Positions 53,435 to 60,458 of a stretch of 64,000 bases of DNA are shown here, piece after piece (within the stretch, counting starts at the first letter, position 1; every line of letters begins with the position of its first letter). The stretch is from Actinomycetes bacterium. Lineage in GTDB: Bacteria > Actinomycetota > Actinomycetes > Propionibacteriales > Propionibacteriaceae. The position numbers were made by a program, and so were the translations under genes. The DNA lies in the NCBI GenBank assembly GCA_023460935.1, contig JAEWOI010000030.1:62001-126000 (forward strand), written 5' to 3'. The notes under the pieces were generated by a model that saw only the letters and a list, made by a program, of their open reading frames with translations, was not told where the DNA came from and made no database searches.

Positions 53435-54223
53435 TCAGGCCGCCGTTGCGGAGCCGCCGGTGCGGGCCACGAAGTAGCGTTCGAGCTCGAGCCCGAGCAG
53501 GGCGTCGGCCCGCTCCTGCTCGCTGAGGGTCGCGGCGGTGTGCTCCCTTGCCCTGGCGATCAGCTCCTGCCGCGGGAGCTCCTGGACCAGGCGGCCCTCG
53601 TGGATGATGCCCACCCGGTCGGCCAGCTGGGCGACTTCGGAGAGCAGGTGCGAGGACAGGAACACCGTCACCCCGGAATCGTCGGCCAGGGACCGCAGCA
53701 GCTGCCGCAACTCCAGGATGCCGGCGGGGTCGAGACCGTTCGCCGGCTAGTCCAGGATCAGCATGGACGGTTCGCGCAGCAGGGCCTGGGCCAGGCCGAC
53801 GCGTTGCCGGTTCCCCAGCGACAACTGGTCGTGGCGCCGCCGGCTGACCGGCCCCAGCTGCAGCCGCTCGACCACGGCGGCCACCCTGCCGGCAGCGGTG
53901 CGGGTGAGGCGACGGTGGATCTCCAGGTTCTCCGCGACCGTGAGGTTCCGGTAGGCGGCCGCCGTCTCGACCAGGGAGCCGATCCGTGCCAGCCACGCTG
54001 TGGCTCCCGGCCGAACCGGCTCGCCGTGGATCTCGACCTCCCCGTCGGTGGGGACCACCAGCCCGAGGAGCATCCGGATGGTGGTGGTCTTGCCCGCGCC
54101 GTTGCGGCCGATGAAGCCGTACACCTCACCCGGTCCGACGGTCAGGTCGAGGCCGTCCACGGCGACCACCGCGCCGTAGTGCTTGGTCAACCCGCGGGTC
54201 GTGATGGCTGGTTGTCGGTTCAT
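53435..54223 (-). pseudogene. ABC transporter ATP-binding protein interrupted by an in-frame amber codon at the Walker B glutamate
   Basis: The frame of 263 codons would encode a full ABC ATPase: Walker A GRNGAGKTTT (about 39-48), Q-loop region, signature LSLGNRQRVGLAQALL (about 135-150), Walker B MLILD, then TAG (53747-53749), then PANGLDPAGILELRQ, the H-loop segment VTVFLSSHLLSEV and a normal C-terminus. The amber replaces precisely the catalytic Glu of LDEP; GAG to TAG is one base change. Everything after the stop is intact and in frame, so the lesion is very recent, a sequencing error, or read through. GGAAGG lies seven bases before ATG 54223. The operon is glycosyltransferase-ATPase-permease. 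Confidence 0.88.
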
Positions 54224-54252
54224 CCCGATTCCTTCCCAAGGTTGGCGGCGGC

Positions 54253-55458
54253 CTACCCGGCGACCCTTTCCAGCCTGCCGATCGCCGCCGCGATGCCGTC
54301 CTCGGCCAGCAGCAGCGCGCTCATGCTCGCCGCGGCGGGTCGCAGCCCAGCCGCCGCTGTGACCGCGTCGGCCACGCGGTTCGCAGCGAGCACGTCCAGT
54401 GGTTCCGGGGCGACGCCCAGCACCCGTAGCCGCCTTGCCCAGAACGGCTGGTCGCCGAAGAACGGGTGCACCACCTGCGGGACACCAGCGCAAAGGGCCG
54501 CGGCCACTGTCCCGACACCGCCGTGGTGCACCGCAACGGCCACCCGCGGCAGTACGGCCTGGTGGGGCACCTGCTCGACCACGCACATGTCGTCCGCTGC
54601 CAGACCTGCGCCGAGGCCGGCGGTGCCGCTGACCAGCAGCCCGCGGCGACCTGCAGCTCGCAGGCCGGCGACGACCGGTGCGGTCAGCCCGGCCGGGTCC
54701 CGGGACGGCATGCTGCCGAAGCCGACCAGTACCGGCGGGTCACCTTCGGCGAGGAAGCGCTCCACGGTTTCAGGGATCGGCCCGGGACGGCCGGGCAAGG
54801 TCCAGAACCCGGTGGGTGCTGCGTCCTCTGGCCAGTCGGGGGGCGCCGGCAGGAGGTGGCGGCTCCAGCCGCTGAGGATGCCGTGGCGCCGGGCCAGCTG
54901 GTCGAAGCTCTGCCCCCGTGCGGGCAGGCCGAGCCGCTCCGACCGCCAGGCCGCGACCATCGACCGCCAGGGCGCCTCCACCGCTGCAGCGGTCAGCCAG
55001 GACGCCCGGTTCAGCACCTGCGGTGTCCAGGCTGGCGCCAGCGGCATGGCGAAGGCTCTGGTCGGTGGTGCCAGCGGGATCAGCTGCGCCGGCACGGCCG
55101 GCACCCCGCACCGCTCGGCGACAGCGGCACCACCCAGCGTCTTCTGGGTGAACACCACGACGTCTGGACGCAGGTCAACCAGCTGCACCAGGTCGTCCAG
55201 CCAGCGCCGCAGGTAGGGCCTGGCCCTGCGGGTGGCACCGAGCGCAGCCCTGACGCCTGCGCCGGCCAGCTCGTCCTGCAAGTCGAACACGGAGTCGTCC
55301 AGGCCGATCAACCGCACTCCGGCAGCATTGCCGAGCGGCTCGAAGCGCCGGGGGGCGGCCACGACCGCCTCGTGTCCCGCGCCCAGCAGACCCTTGGCCA
55401 GGGCGATGAACGGCTGCACGTCACCGCGGCTGCCGCTGGTCACGAGCAGGACCTTCAT
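54253..55458 (-). CDS. GT1-family glycosyltransferase (UGT/sterol-glucosyltransferase-like)
   Basis: A 401-residue GT-B-fold enzyme. The N-terminal MKVLLVTSGSRGDVQPFIALAKGLLGAGHEA is typical of GT1 enzymes of the sterol 3-beta-glucosyltransferase/vancomycin GtfB group. The C-terminal nucleotide-sugar motif is AVHHGGVGTVAAALCAGVPQVVHPFFGDQPFWARRL (about 308-343). It lacks membrane helices. The acceptor may be a lipid, sterol-like or macrolide compound. It leads an operon with an ABC exporter, so the product may be exported. GGAGG lies seven bases before the ATG. Confidence 0.87.
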   Translation of the reverse strand: MKVLLVTSGSRGDVQPFIALAKGLLGAGHEAVVAAPRRFEPLGNAAGVRLIGLDDSVFDLQDELAGAGVRAALGATRRARPYLRRWLDDLVQLVDLRPDVVVFTQKTLGGAAVAERCGVPAVPAQLIPLAPPTRAFAMPLAPAWTPQVLNRASWLTAAAVEAPWRSMVAAWRSERLGLPARGQSFDQLARRHGILSGWSRHLLPAPPDWPEDAAPTGFWTLPGRPGPIPETVERFLAEGDPPVLVGFGSMPSRDPAGLTAPVVAGLRAAGRRGLLVSGTAGLGAGLAADDMCVVEQVPHQAVLPRVAVAVHHGGVGTVAAALCAGVPQVVHPFFGDQPFWARRLRVLGVAPEPLDVLAANRVADAVTAAAGLRPAAASMSALLLAEDGIAAAIGRLERVAG

Positions 55459-55539
55459 CGTGCCGCCTCCGCCGCCAGAGGCGACTGCTTGGCCGGTCGA
55501 GCGCCGGTGGCGGGCGTCGAGCCGGCGCCGGCTGCGCGT

Positions 55540-56802
55540 TCAGTTGTCATCGTCGGGGTCCCCGATCGCCCCGGCGGTGCTGTCGACCATCCCGTCCTCG
55601 TTCATGTCCGAGCGGCGCACCTGCCGGCTGTCCCAACGCAGGGTCAGGGCGCCGAGAACGGCTGCGAGCAGGCTCGCCCCCAGGATGCCGACCTTGGCTG
55701 CCACGAGGTGCGGCTCGTCCTCGAACGACAGCTCGGTGATCAGCAGGGAAACGGTGAACCCGATCGCGCAGAGGAAGCCGACCGGCAGCAGGTCCCGCAA
55801 GCCGATCGCGTCGGGCAACCGCAAGGGCGTGAACCGGACCGCGAGGGCGGTCGCGCCCAGGACGCCGACCAGCTTGCCGGCCACCAGGCCCAGCCCGACG
55901 CCGATCAGCACCGGCAGGTCCATCGTTGCGCCGGCGCCGCCGACCACGGTGACGCCGGCGGCGAAGAACGCGAACAGCGGGAGCGCCACTCCTGCCGACC
56001 ACGGCCGCACGATCGCCTCCAGCCGGTGGGTCCGGGGCTCCGACTCACCGGGCCGGGGCCGCGCCGGCACCACCAGGCCGAGCAGCACGCCGGCGATGGT
56101 GGCGTGCACCCCGCTGGCGTGCATCAGCACCCAGGCCAGCAGCCCCAGCGGCACCAGCACCAGCCAGGACCACCGGCGGGAGCGGACGGCGACAGCGAAG
56201 ACCGCCACCACGGCGAAGGCGGCCAGCAGCATCCACAGGTCGATCTGCGCGGTGTAGAACACCGCGATCACGATGATCGCCAGCAGGTCGTCCACCACCG
56301 CCAGCGTGAGCAGGAACGTGCGCAGCTCCCGGGGCAGCCCCTGCCCGAACACGGCCAGGACGGCGAGCGCGAAGGCGATGTCCGTCGCTGTGGGCACCGC
56401 CCAGCCCACGAGCGCCCCCGGCTCGCCCATGCCGATCACGACGGCGCTGAAGATGAGCGCCGGCACCACCATCCCGCCGACGGCCGCGAGCACCGGCACG
56501 GCCGCCTCCCTCGGCCGGCGCAAGCTGCCGGCCACCAGCTCGTGCTTCAGCTCGAGGCCCACGACGAAGAAGAACACCGCGAGCAGCCCGTCGGCAGCCC
56601 ACACGGTGAGAGGCAGGTCGAGGTGCGCCCAGGCGGGACCCACCTTGAAGTCGGCGACCGAGCGGTAGATGTCATGCCAGGGCGAGTTGGCGAGGACCAG
56701 GCCGAGCAGGGCCGCTCCCACCAGGAGCAGGCCGCCGTTGACGTCACGGGTGACGAACCGGCGCACCGATACCAGGCGGGAAGGGACGCGAGCAGCGGTC
56801 AC
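55540..56802 (-). CDS. nhaA: NhaA-type Na+/H+ antiporter
   Basis: A 420-residue inner-membrane antiporter with about 12 helices. Key motifs are PTATDIAFALAVLAVFG (the TDIAF motif, about 127-143), LAVVDDLLAIIVIAVFYT (the two transport Asp residues, about 158-175) and FTVSLLITELSF. The start GTG 56802 has AGAGG six bases upstream. TATAGT (56882-56887, minus strand) is a good -10, giving a leader of about 73 bases with a GC palindrome (56827-56844). It is divergent from the fluoride-riboswitch operon; Na+/H+ antiporters are among the genes known beside fluoride resistance loci. Confidence 0.93.
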   Translation of the reverse strand: MTAARVPSRLVSVRRFVTRDVNGGLLLVGAALLGLVLANSPWHDIYRSVADFKVGPAWAHLDLPLTVWAADGLLAVFFFVVGLELKHELVAGSLRRPREAAVPVLAAVGGMVVPALIFSAVVIGMGEPGALVGWAVPTATDIAFALAVLAVFGQGLPRELRTFLLTLAVVDDLLAIIVIAVFYTAQIDLWMLLAAFAVVAVFAVAVRSRRWSWLVLVPLGLLAWVLMHASGVHATIAGVLLGLVVPARPRPGESEPRTHRLEAIVRPWSAGVALPLFAFFAAGVTVVGGAGATMDLPVLIGVGLGLVAGKLVGVLGATALAVRFTPLRLPDAIGLRDLLPVGFLCAIGFTVSLLITELSFEDEPHLVAAKVGILGASLLAAVLGALTLRWDSRQVRRSDMNEDGMVDSTAGAIGDPDDDN

Positions 56803-56994
56803 GGGACGCCTCTCAGTTGACGAGGCGCCCGCCGGCCGGCGGGCACCGTTGCCGACCAGGCTTCCCGGCGCACCAGGAGCGACTATACCGCCGGTGGCCC
56901 GGCCAGGGATGCCCGCATCGTGGGCTGGCGGCGCCGCCGGGCCTCGCGGAGCGCGCCTGCAGAAATCGTGCCCGTCCGGTGGGCATGGCGACAG
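56803..56994 (-). promoter_or_regulatory. nhaA promoter and structured leader
   Basis: On the minus strand the -10 TATAGT (56882-56887) is followed by a leader with a perfect 18-bp palindrome GCCCGCCGGCCGGCGGGC (56827-56844). CGCCTC then faces GAGGCG of the ribosome site across a 9-base loop, so the ribosome site of nhaA could be hidden. No fluoride-riboswitch consensus was found on this strand. Confidence 0.4.
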
Positions 56995-57000
56995 TAGGGT
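56995..57000 (+). promoter_or_regulatory. -10 element of the fluoride operon
   Basis: TAGGGT ends 6 bases before the first base of riboswitch stem P1, so transcription would begin exactly where the aptamer begins. Confidence 0.6.
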
Positions 57001-57005
57001 GTGCC

Positions 57006-57063
57006 CAGGGTGATGGATCCCGCCCGGGCTGTGCCCGAACCGCCAACCGGCTGATGGCTCCTG
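57006..57063 (+). promoter_or_regulatory. Fluoride riboswitch (crcB motif)
   Basis: The conserved blocks occur in order: GGTGATGG (57009-57016), CCGCCC (57020-57025), AACCGCC (57038-57044) and GGCTGATGGCTCCTG (57049-57063). CAGG 57006-57009 pairs with CCTG 57060-57063 as P1. The middle CGGGC...GCCCG forms the inner hairpin. This matches the crcB-motif aptamer, where the loop and bulge regions form a pseudoknot around F-. Downstream, GCGCGG-N6-CCGCGC (57075-57092) could be the expression platform just before the GGAGG of the first gene. The genes it controls encode a USP and two fluoride channels. Confidence 0.85.
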
Positions 57064-57114
57064 CGCAGTCACGAGCGCGGATGCTCCCGCGCCGGCGATG
57101 ACCTGGAGGTCGAG

Positions 57115-57657
57115 GTGTTGTTCCACCACGTGCCGCAGCCGACTCCCGAGCGCATGGTCCCGGTGCCCGGCCGGCCGCTGGTCGTCGGGGTGGTGCCGGG
57201 GCAGCCGGAATTGGTGGCGCTGACCGCCGCAGCCTGGGCGGACGCACTCGGTGGGGTGCCGCTGTACTTCGGCTACGCCGACGCGGCCCGGATCGTGGAC
57301 GAGGAGTACGCCGACGGCACCGTCCGGCACTCCGACCTCGATCCCGACCGGGCTGACGACAGCTGGGTGCAGCGCGAGGGCGAGATCCGGAGCTTCCTCG
57401 CCGGGGTGCTCACCGGGCACGCCGGGCCGTGGGAGTTCCGTTACCTCGCCGGGCGGGCTGACCGCGCCCTGACGCACCTGGCGCGCGCGGTGGAGGCCTC
57501 GGTGATCATCGTCGGAGCCAAGCGGATCTCCTCCACCGAGCGGCTTCGTGAGTTCATGGCCGGTTCGGTGGCCCTGCGGCTGGCGCGGCACCAGCACCGC
57601 CCGGTGATGATCGTCCCGCTGTCGGTGGTGGACTGGAAGGCCCCGACTCCGTGGTAG
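57115..57657 (+). CDS. Universal stress protein family protein
   Basis: A 180-residue protein, one USP domain. The N-terminal VVGVVPGQPELVALTAAAWADALG replaces the usual V-x-V-D-G-S, so the first nucleotide-binding aspartate is missing. The C-terminal half has VIIVGAK and then EFMAGSVALRLARHQHRPVMIVP, which keeps the G-S/T ATP-loop. The start GTG 57115 has GGAGG five bases upstream. It is the first gene after the fluoride riboswitch and overlaps the first crcB by 7 bases. USP genes are known members of fluoride regulons, with unknown mechanism. Confidence 0.85.
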   Translation: MLFHHVPQPTPERMVPVPGRPLVVGVVPGQPELVALTAAAWADALGGVPLYFGYADAARIVDEEYADGTVRHSDLDPDRADDSWVQREGEIRSFLAGVLTGHAGPWEFRYLAGRADRALTHLARAVEASVIIVGAKRISSTERLREFMAGSVALRLARHQHRPVMIVPLSVVDWKAPTPW

Positions 57658-58130
57658 CAGAACCCGAGGGCCACTCCGTCCCCGGCCTCCGGGTGCTGCG
57701 GCTGCCGGTGCGGCCCGCCTGGCTGGGAGTGATCCTGCTCGGTGGCGCCGCGGGCACAGCCACCCGCGCCTGGCTCGAGGGGAGCTACGCCCCGGCTCCG
57801 GGACAGTGGCCGTGGACGACCTTCTGGGTGAACGTGTCCGGCGCCCTGCTGCTGGGCGTCCTGCTGGAGGTGCTCGCCGAGACCGGGACGGACCGCGGCT
57901 GGCGGCGCGCGGTGAGGCTGGGGGTGGGCACCGGCTTCCTCGGCGGCTACACGACCTACAGCACCTTCGCCATGGAGACCGTGCAACTGCTGGATGCCGA
58001 CAGGTGGCTGCTGGGTGTGGGCTACGGGCTGGGCAGCGTCGTGCTCGGGCTGGCCGCAGCCTTCGGGGGTCAACGGCTGGTGCGCCGGCTGCTCAAGCGG
58101 TACCGGCGGTCGAGGGGTGCCCTGCGATGA
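57651..58130 (+). CDS. crcB1: Fluoride channel subunit CrcB/Fluc (first)
   Basis: A 159-residue protein with four helices after a 25-residue leader. It shows GGAAGTATRAWLEG, NVSGALLLGVLLE and the fluoride-path motif GTGFLGGYTTYSTFAMET (with the Na+ site region and the phenylalanine track). Fluc channels are antiparallel dimers. Here two different subunits are encoded side by side, as in many actinobacteria and bacilli, suggesting a heterodimer. It overlaps the USP gene by 7 bases and crcB2 by ATGA. Confidence 0.94.
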   Translation: MVAEPEGHSVPGLRVLRLPVRPAWLGVILLGGAAGTATRAWLEGSYAPAPGQWPWTTFWVNVSGALLLGVLLEVLAETGTDRGWRRAVRLGVGTGFLGGYTTYSTFAMETVQLLDADRWLLGVGYGLGSVVLGLAAAFGGQRLVRRLLKRYRRSRGALR

Positions 58131-58495
58131 TCCCGCTGCTGCTGGCACTCGCGGGAGGGGTGGGTGCCGTGACGAGGTTCGTGGTGGACGCCGAGGTCGG
58201 CCGCCGCGCCGGCGAAGCAGGGTTGCCGTTGGGCACGGTCGTGATCAACGTCTCCGGTTCCTTCCTGCTCGGGCTGCTCACCGGCTGGTGGGCGTTCCAC
58301 ACCGGGGACCCGGGGCTGAAGCAGGTGCTCGGGACGGGCTTCCTCGGCGGCTACACCACGTTCAGCACTGCCTGCGTCGAGGCGTCCCGACTGGCGAGGG
58401 CCGGCCGGGGCTGGGGAGTGTTCGCCCACGCGGCGGGCATGCTGGTGCTGAGCGTTGGGCTGGCCGCGCTCGGCTACTGGCTGGGCAGCCGGTAG
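58127..58495 (+). CDS. crcB2: Fluoride channel subunit CrcB/Fluc (second)
   Basis: A 122-residue protein with four helices and no leader. It has the motifs GGVGAVTRFVVD, NVSGSFLLGLL and GTGFLGGYTTFSTACVEA. Two changes relative to the first subunit (Tyr to Phe before STF/STA, and Phe to Ala after ST) hint at the division of the phenylalanine boxes between partners. It ends the fluoride operon. Confidence 0.94.
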   Translation: MIPLLLALAGGVGAVTRFVVDAEVGRRAGEAGLPLGTVVINVSGSFLLGLLTGWWAFHTGDPGLKQVLGTGFLGGYTTFSTACVEASRLARAGRGWGVFAHAAGMLVLSVGLAALGYWLGSR

Positions 58496-58520
58496 CGGCA
58501 CCCGCGGCTTGCTGTGGTTG

Positions 58521-58588
58521 CTCAACCAACGATCCGGGGCTCGGCACCTAGTGCGTTGGTTTCGACAGGCTCAACCAGCGATCCGGGC
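58521..58588. repeat. Repeat pair CTCAACCA-x-CGATCCGGG between crcB2 and tRNA-Ala
   Basis: The 19-bp sequences at 58521-58539 and 58570-58588 differ at two bases (CTCAACCAACGATCCGGGG and CTCAACCAGCGATCCGGGC). Between them AACCAACG and CGTTGGTT form an inverted pair. The block GGTTTCGACAGGCTCAACCA (58558-58577 approx.) resembles, from memory, a very common actinobacterial intergenic repeat. The rest of 58589-58697 has no gene or clear structure. Confidence 0.6.
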
Positions 58589-58697
58589 TGGGCAGGTCCG
58601 GTCCCGTCCACATGGGCAACGGCGTCGGCCAGGGAGCAAGTGGCCCAAGGTGGTGGACGACGGTTGCACGAGGCTAGCGAATGTGCCTCTGACTAGG

Positions 58698-58770
58698 TGG
58701 AGCTAACGGGATTCGAACCCGTGGCCTCTTCCATGCCATGGAAGCGCGCTACCAACTGCGCCATAGCCCC
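58698..58770 (-). tRNA. tRNA-Ala (anticodon GGC)
   Basis: On the minus strand the acceptor GGGGCTA pairs with TAGCTCC (one G-U), discriminator A. The anticodon arm CTTCC-ATGGCAT-GGAAG gives anticodon GGC, and the T arm GGGTTCGAATCCC is perfect. Length 73. CCA is not encoded. Confidence 0.95.
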
Positions 58771-58844
58771 GCGTCTTTCGGACGGAGCCAGAGTCTACTA
58801 AGCAGGCGGCGGATAGGGAAATCGGGCCGCGGCCGGCCACGGGG

Positions 58845-60371
58845 TCAGTCCTGCAGGGTCATCGTCACCTTGTAGGTGAACTTGCCGCGGGCCTCCCGCT
58901 GGTTCTCGCACTTGTCCAGCTGGGTGGACTTCGAGGTGCCCACCAGGCGCACGACCTTCCCGTCCACGACCTTGTCCACCTTCAGCCGACGGACCGTGTG
59001 GTACTTGGTGGTCGTGCCGTCAGGCACCATCGTGTCCAGGTTGACGCACTCACCGTTGTAGCGGTGGTCGGAGATGAATCCGTCGCCGTCGGCGGCCATG
59101 GGCGCCGGCTGGCCATCGATCGTGACGGCGGTCTCGCACACCTCGCCGATGCAGCTGGTGCTCACCTGCCAGACGGTGGTCTGCTTCTGGCCCACCGGGA
59201 AGCGGGCCAGGTTGCTCTTGGTGCGCACAGACGAGTACGCGTACGTGCCGTTGAACCCGGCCGCCACCGGAGGTGTGGGCGTTGGAGTCGGTGTCGGGGT
59301 GGTGGTGGGCGTGGACGGCGCAGTCTGGGTCGCGCTGGCCGACGGGCCGGCATTCACGGCCTCCCCGGCCCGGTCCTGGCCGCCACCGCCGGCTGCAAGC
59401 GCGATACCGCCGCCCACGGCGATCACCACGACGCCGACGATCACCGGCACCAGCACCTTCGCGCGGCTGCCGGTCCTCGCCGTGGCCCGGATCACGCCCG
59501 CGCCGCCACCGCCGGTCCGGGCGCCGGAGACGATCGCGGCGTTGCCGCCGGTGAGGCTGGCGGTCACGTTGCCCATGCCGGCCTCCGCCGCAGCCGCCGC
59601 ACCGCTCGCCGCCGTTCCGGACCCGGCCACTCCAATCGTGGTGGCCACCGCACCGCCGACCCCCTCCAGGGTCCACCACAGCGGCCCGTAGGCCCGTTCG
59701 GCCGCCCCGCCCAGCTCCTGCAGCAGCTCGCCGGCGTCGCGCTGGCGCTCGCCGGGCAGCTCACTGGTCGCCCGGGTGAGCACCCCGGCCACGCCCGGCT
59801 CGACCGGTCCGGACGCGAGCAGTTCGCCGATCACCCGTCCGGCCGAATGAACGTCGGCCGCGGCTCCGGGCAACGCGCCGCTGGCCACTTCGGGTGCGGC
59901 GAAGTCGTCGGCGGCTGCGATCTGCGGGTCGGCGAGCCAGGCACCGGTGTCCACCAGCTTCGGCGTGCCGTCGAGGGAGAGCATCACAGTGCTCGGCGAG
60001 ACCAGGCCGTGCGCCTGCCCTGCAGCGTGGATCGCGGCGAGCCCGGACAGCAGTCCTCTGGCCACCCCCAGGGCCTGCCCTGTGGAAAGGGTCTGCTCCT
60101 CCGTCACCGCGGCGAGGGAGGCCCCTTCCACCCACTCCTCGACCAGCCAGAGCTTGCCGGCGCCGTCCAGAACGGGGGCCAGGTCGCCCGCCAGGTTGTC
60201 CTGCCGCGGCAGCACCGGACGGCCAGCAAGGAATTCGTCGATTTCGCCCGGACCGAGCCGGGCCAGTTCCTTCAGGACGACTTCCCGGCCGTCCGCTCCG
60301 GTCGCGCGCCACCTCGCCCCGAACCGTCCGCCGGGCAGCTGCTGCCCAAGAGTGAATTCACCAATGTCCAT
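58845..60371 (-). CDS. Receptor-like Ser/Thr pseudokinase
   Basis: A 508-residue protein with a kinase-like N-terminal domain (about 5-225), one transmembrane helix (about 305-330, VPVIVGVVVIAVGGGIALAA) and an extracytoplasmic domain after a Thr/Pro linker (TPTTTPTPTPTPTP). The ATP lysine is kept (VVLK, Lys34), but HRD is HGL (121-123), the catalytic-loop K-P-x-N is S-P-S-T (125-128) and DFG is DTG (141-143), so phosphotransfer is not expected. The outer domain has four cysteines (CIGEVC, C-V-N-L, DKCEN). ATG 60371 follows a GGGGGGG run, and TAGCAT (60404-60409) may be its -10. It lies 87 bases after the TIR gene. Confidence 0.85.
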   Translation of the reverse strand: MDIGEFTLGQQLPGGRFGARWRATGADGREVVLKELARLGPGEIDEFLAGRPVLPRQDNLAGDLAPVLDGAGKLWLVEEWVEGASLAAVTEEQTLSTGQALGVARGLLSGLAAIHAAGQAHGLVSPSTVMLSLDGTPKLVDTGAWLADPQIAAADDFAAPEVASGALPGAAADVHSAGRVIGELLASGPVEPGVAGVLTRATSELPGERQRDAGELLQELGGAAERAYGPLWWTLEGVGGAVATTIGVAGSGTAASGAAAAAEAGMGNVTASLTGGNAAIVSGARTGGGGAGVIRATARTGSRAKVLVPVIVGVVVIAVGGGIALAAGGGGQDRAGEAVNAGPSASATQTAPSTPTTTPTPTPTPTPPVAAGFNGTYAYSSVRTKSNLARFPVGQKQTTVWQVSTSCIGEVCETAVTIDGQPAPMAADGDGFISDHRYNGECVNLDTMVPDGTTTKYHTVRRLKVDKVVDGKVVRLVGTSKSTQLDKCENQREARGKFTYKVTMTLQD

Positions 60372-60458
60372 GGCCCCCCCGACCCACGTACGGCGATGCG
60401 TGGATGCTATGCGGCGGCTCTCCCGGCTGCCAGCCGTACTGATGCCACCATCCCGGGT

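Noticed and set aside
54466..56820. A 784-codon open frame on the + strand across glycosyltransferase and nhaA
   Set aside because: It is antisense to two recognised genes and consists of compositionally biased Q/H/R/P sequence with no motif.
56803..56994. A second fluoride riboswitch on the minus strand for nhaA
   Set aside because: GATG and GGC blocks occur by chance, but not in the crcB-motif order and spacing.
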